Positions 3,053 to 5,562 of a DNA stretch of 5,562 nucleotides are shown piece by piece. The stretch is taken from NCBI GenBank assembly GCA_004297575.1, contig SCSR01000083.1, positions 1 to 5,562 of the forward strand, read 5' to 3'. Under the pieces are notes generated by a model, which saw nothing but the letters and a program-made list of their open reading frames with translations, had not been told where the DNA came from and did not search any database. Positions within the stretch are counted from its first letter, which is position 1. Each line of letters begins with the position of its first letter. The position numbers and the translations under genes were made by a program. The stretch comes from an archaeon. GTDB lineage: Archaea; Aenigmatarchaeota; Aenigmatarchaeia; CG10238-14; SCSR01.

Positions 3053-5557
3053 ATGGCTCGCACATTCATCTCAAGGCTGACAGTACAGGGCTTCAAGAGC
3101 TTTAACAAGAAGATTTCCATCCCTCTGTTGTCCGGTTTCAATGTCATAGCAGGCCCTAACGGCAGCGGCAAGTCTAACATCCTTGACGCCATCTCTTTCG
3201 TGCTTGGCAGGACTTCTGCGAAAAGCCTCCGTGCTGACAGGCTGTTCGAGCTCATCTTCCATGGCGGCGAGAAAGGCAACCCGGCAGATTATGCATCTGT
3301 GATAATGTACCTTGACAATTCCGAGAAAGTGTTCCCATTCGAGGACACGGAAATATCAATCATGCGAAAGGTTAACAAGTCTGGTGTGTCGGTCTACAAG
3401 CTCAACGGCAAGACAGTTACAAGGGAGAAAGTCATCGAAACTTTGGCAGCTGCAAGAATCCATCCTGAAGGGCACAACATCCTGCTACAAGGTGACGTGA
3501 TGCAGATAATAGACATGAATGCTGTAGAAAGGCGTGGCATCATCGATGAGATATCAGGTATTGCGGAATACAGCGACAAGAGGTTCAAGGCGCAGAAGGA
3601 CTTGGATGTCGTCGAGCAGAAACTGAAAGAGGCTGAAATCATAATCACGCAAAAGTATGACATTTTTAAGAAACTGGAGGGTGAGAGAAACGCGGCGATG
3701 AGGTACCAGGAATTGCAGAAACAGTTGCTGACTTACAAGGCATCATTGGCACATAAGAAAACCACGACATTCGGCGAGCAGATAACCAAGCTTGACGAGG
3801 ACATCAAGAAAAAGACAGAACAGAATGAAAAGCTGCAGCAAGAGATAACAGCAATCGAAGATGAACTGGATAAGCGCGAGGCTGGGATAAGGCAAGTCGC
3901 GAACAAGCTGGTGGATATATCCAAGACTGTAAAGATTGAGAAAGAGATTTCCGAACTGCGCTCGAAGATGCTGATAAACAAGGACAAGATGGATTCGAAC
4001 CTGCGCGAGATTGAAAGGCTGGAAAGCCTGATTGAGAAACTGGAAACGTTGGAATCGAGGAAGATGGAGTTCACGGGAGAAGTTCCACGTGCCGTGCAGA
4101 CCATAGTGAGATTGAAGCTGAAGGGTGTTCACGGGACCATTGCAAGCTTGATATCAACTCCTGAGAAATACCAGACCGCCATCGAAGTAGCTGCAGGACC
4201 TCACTTGCATGACATTATTGTTGACGATGACGCAGTAGCTGCTTATTGCATTGATTTCCTGAAGAGGGAGAGGATTGGCCGTGCTGTGTTTTTGCCGTTG
4301 AACAAGATCAGACCGAACCTTTTCCGTGAGAACGAGCTGTTGAGCAAGCATGGAGTGATTGGCGTTGCAAGCAAGTTGATCAAGTACGACACTAGGTACA
4401 TGTCGGCGATAGAGTTTGTTTTCGGTAACAACCTGATCGTTGAGAACCTTGATGTTGCGAGGAATATAGGCATCGGCAAGGCGAGGATGATTACGCTGGA
4501 CGGTGACCTTGCTGAGAGGAGCGGCGCGATGGTAGGTGGCCATTATTTCAAGCATCAGAAGACTTTGGGAGCATCGATGGTCGAGGATATAGACAAGTAT
4601 AGGGACATGAGATTGAGATTGCAGCAGGAGACGAACCTTTTGCAGGAAGAGATGAAGGACATGGAGAAGCAATTGAAGGGTTATGCGACATCCGAGTCTG
4701 CAAAGGAACTGCTTGACCTTGACAAGATGCGCGTGTCTTCGGAACATGAAATCGTGGAGATGAGAGAGAAGAGGAAGAAGATGCATGAGAGGAGAGTCAA
4801 TCTGGAGATAGAAATCAACAGGCTCAACATCGAGAGAGCGAAACTGGAAGCTGAGCTGGATGCTGCCAAGGCAGAGTTTACACAGTACGGGGAAGTGCAG
4901 ATGATTGACGAGGCGGTGCACAAGCTTGAAGAGTCGTTGAGGAAGGTTGAGAAGGAGCTGGGCGCCATCGGTCTGGTGAACATGCGCGCGATCGAGGAAT
5001 TTGACAAGCTGAGGACAGAGTTCGATTCCTACAAGCAAAGATATGAGAAGATTTTGGAAGAAAAGAAGTCCGTGCTAGACATGATAACAGAGATAGAGAC
5101 CAAACGCAAGGAAGTTTTCAACAACACGCTGCACGAGGTGGACAAGGAGTTCCAGAGCATTTTTACAAAGATGGCTGGAGGAAGTGCTGCATTGAAATTG
5201 GAGAACCCGGAGGACTTGGAGAGCGGGCTGATGATAGAAGCCAACCCTGAAGGGAAGAGGATGTTGAACATCGATTCAATGTCGGGTGGAGAGAAGACGG
5301 TTGTAGCGCTGGCATTCGTGTTTGCAATCCAGAGGTTCAAGCCTGCACCGTTCTACATCATGGATGAGGTTGATGCAGCATTGGACAAGTCTAACAGCAT
5401 GAAGGTTGGAAAACTGATCAAGGAATTGTCGACAGAATCGCAGTTCATTGTCATCACACACAACGACCAGACCATCAAGTTCGGTGACAGGATATATGGA
5501 GTAAGCATGGTTGATGGCGAGTCGAAGATCATCGGCCTTGAGCTGCCGAAGAGCTGA
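3053..5557 (+). CDS. smc: SMC chromosome segregation ATPase with short coiled-coil arms
   Basis: SMC forms the ring-shaped condensin-like dimer that organises and helps segregate the chromosome, normally with the kleisin ScpA. The N-head holds GFKSF (13-17), Walker A GPNGSGKS (34-41) and the Q-loop Q146 in LLQGD. The hinge spans about 355-500, from GVHGTIASLI to the glycine-rich SGAMVGG (490-496). The C-head holds the signature MSGGEK (743-748; usually LSGGEK), Walker B FYIMDEVDA (767-775, catalytic E772) and the switch His803 in ITHND. The arms are about 172-345 and 503-700. All functional parts are present, but the total is 834 aa against about 1,150-1,200 for typical SMCs, so each arm is some 150 residues short, in balance on both sides. 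The start at 3053 gives the conserved N-terminus (MARTFISRLTVQGFKSF). A longer frame from 2909 would overlap the upstream gene and lacks family support. The sequence ends 5 bp after the stop, so a following scpA cannot be checked. Confidence 0.95.
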   Translation: MARTFISRLTVQGFKSFNKKISIPLLSGFNVIAGPNGSGKSNILDAISFVLGRTSAKSLRADRLFELIFHGGEKGNPADYASVIMYLDNSEKVFPFEDTEISIMRKVNKSGVSVYKLNGKTVTREKVIETLAAARIHPEGHNILLQGDVMQIIDMNAVERRGIIDEISGIAEYSDKRFKAQKDLDVVEQKLKEAEIIITQKYDIFKKLEGERNAAMRYQELQKQLLTYKASLAHKKTTTFGEQITKLDEDIKKKTEQNEKLQQEITAIEDELDKREAGIRQVANKLVDISKTVKIEKEISELRSKMLINKDKMDSNLREIERLESLIEKLETLESRKMEFTGEVPRAVQTIVRLKLKGVHGTIASLISTPEKYQTAIEVAAGPHLHDIIVDDDAVAAYCIDFLKRERIGRAVFLPLNKIRPNLFRENELLSKHGVIGVASKLIKYDTRYMSAIEFVFGNNLIVENLDVARNIGIGKARMITLDGDLAERSGAMVGGHYFKHQKTLGASMVEDIDKYRDMRLRLQQETNLLQEEMKDMEKQLKGYATSESAKELLDLDKMRVSSEHEIVEMREKRKKMHERRVNLEIEINRLNIERAKLEAELDAAKAEFTQYGEVQMIDEAVHKLEESLRKVEKELGAIGLVNMRAIEEFDKLRTEFDSYKQRYEKILEEKKSVLDMITEIETKRKEVFNNTLHEVDKEFQSIFTKMAGGSAALKLENPEDLESGLMIEANPEGKRMLNIDSMSGGEKTVVALAFVFAIQRFKPAPFYIMDEVDAALDKSNSMKVGKLIKELSTESQFIVITHNDQTIKFGDRIYGVSMVDGESKIIGLELPKS

Positions 5558-5562
5558 TTGCA

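Noticed and set aside
4154..5038. Long (294-codon) open frame on the minus strand opposite smc
   Set aside because: It is a shadow of the smc coding frame: the protein is Leu/His-rich with no recognisable domain, and the plus-strand frame carries the conserved SMC hinge and coils throughout.

Overview
The window looks like a chromosomal piece of an archaeon, probably an uncultivated lineage; a small-genome DPANN-type group is possible, but the sequence alone does not settle this. The archaeal signs are a DUF357 protein (an archaea-restricted family), an SMC protein whose C-terminal head resembles euryarchaeal SMCs, an archaeal-type aspartyl-tRNA synthetase, and TATA-like boxes about 25 bp before likely transcription starts, with short or absent leaders.

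Layout. Positions 1-703 (+) hold the C-terminal half of aspS, cut by the window edge. A minus-strand block, about 2125 down to 692, follows and converges on aspS with a 12-bp overlap. In transcription order it holds: a 31-aa micro-ORF (2125-2030), a doubtful 12-aa ORF (2025-1987), a Fic/Doc-fold protein (1990-1586), a 29-aa micro-ORF (1605-1516) similar to the first one, a 23-aa single-membrane-segment micro-ORF (1511-1440), and a class I SAM-dependent methyltransferase (1435-692). From the 12-aa ORF to the methyltransferase every junction overlaps or is 4 nt apart, and 4 nt also separate the first micro-ORF from the 12-aa one, so this looks like one translationally coupled transcript. The block is visibly more AT-rich than aspS and SMC. 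Divergent from it on the plus strand are a DUF357 gene (2170-2424), a probable winged-helix protein (2473-3012), and a complete SMC ATPase (3053-5557).

aspS (translation) and smc (chromosome organisation) are housekeeping genes. The minus-strand block looks like accessory DNA inserted between them. The most unusual feature is the pair of related tiny ORFs, both ending in the same FLE-x-x-G-R-M-stop pattern, one before and one after the Fic/Doc gene. Each is followed 4 nt later by another ATG. They could be a minimal antitoxin-like partner family, or a coupling element; neither role is proven. The second notable point is that the SMC is only 834 aa, with both heads and the hinge intact, so its coiled-coil arms must be roughly half the usual length.
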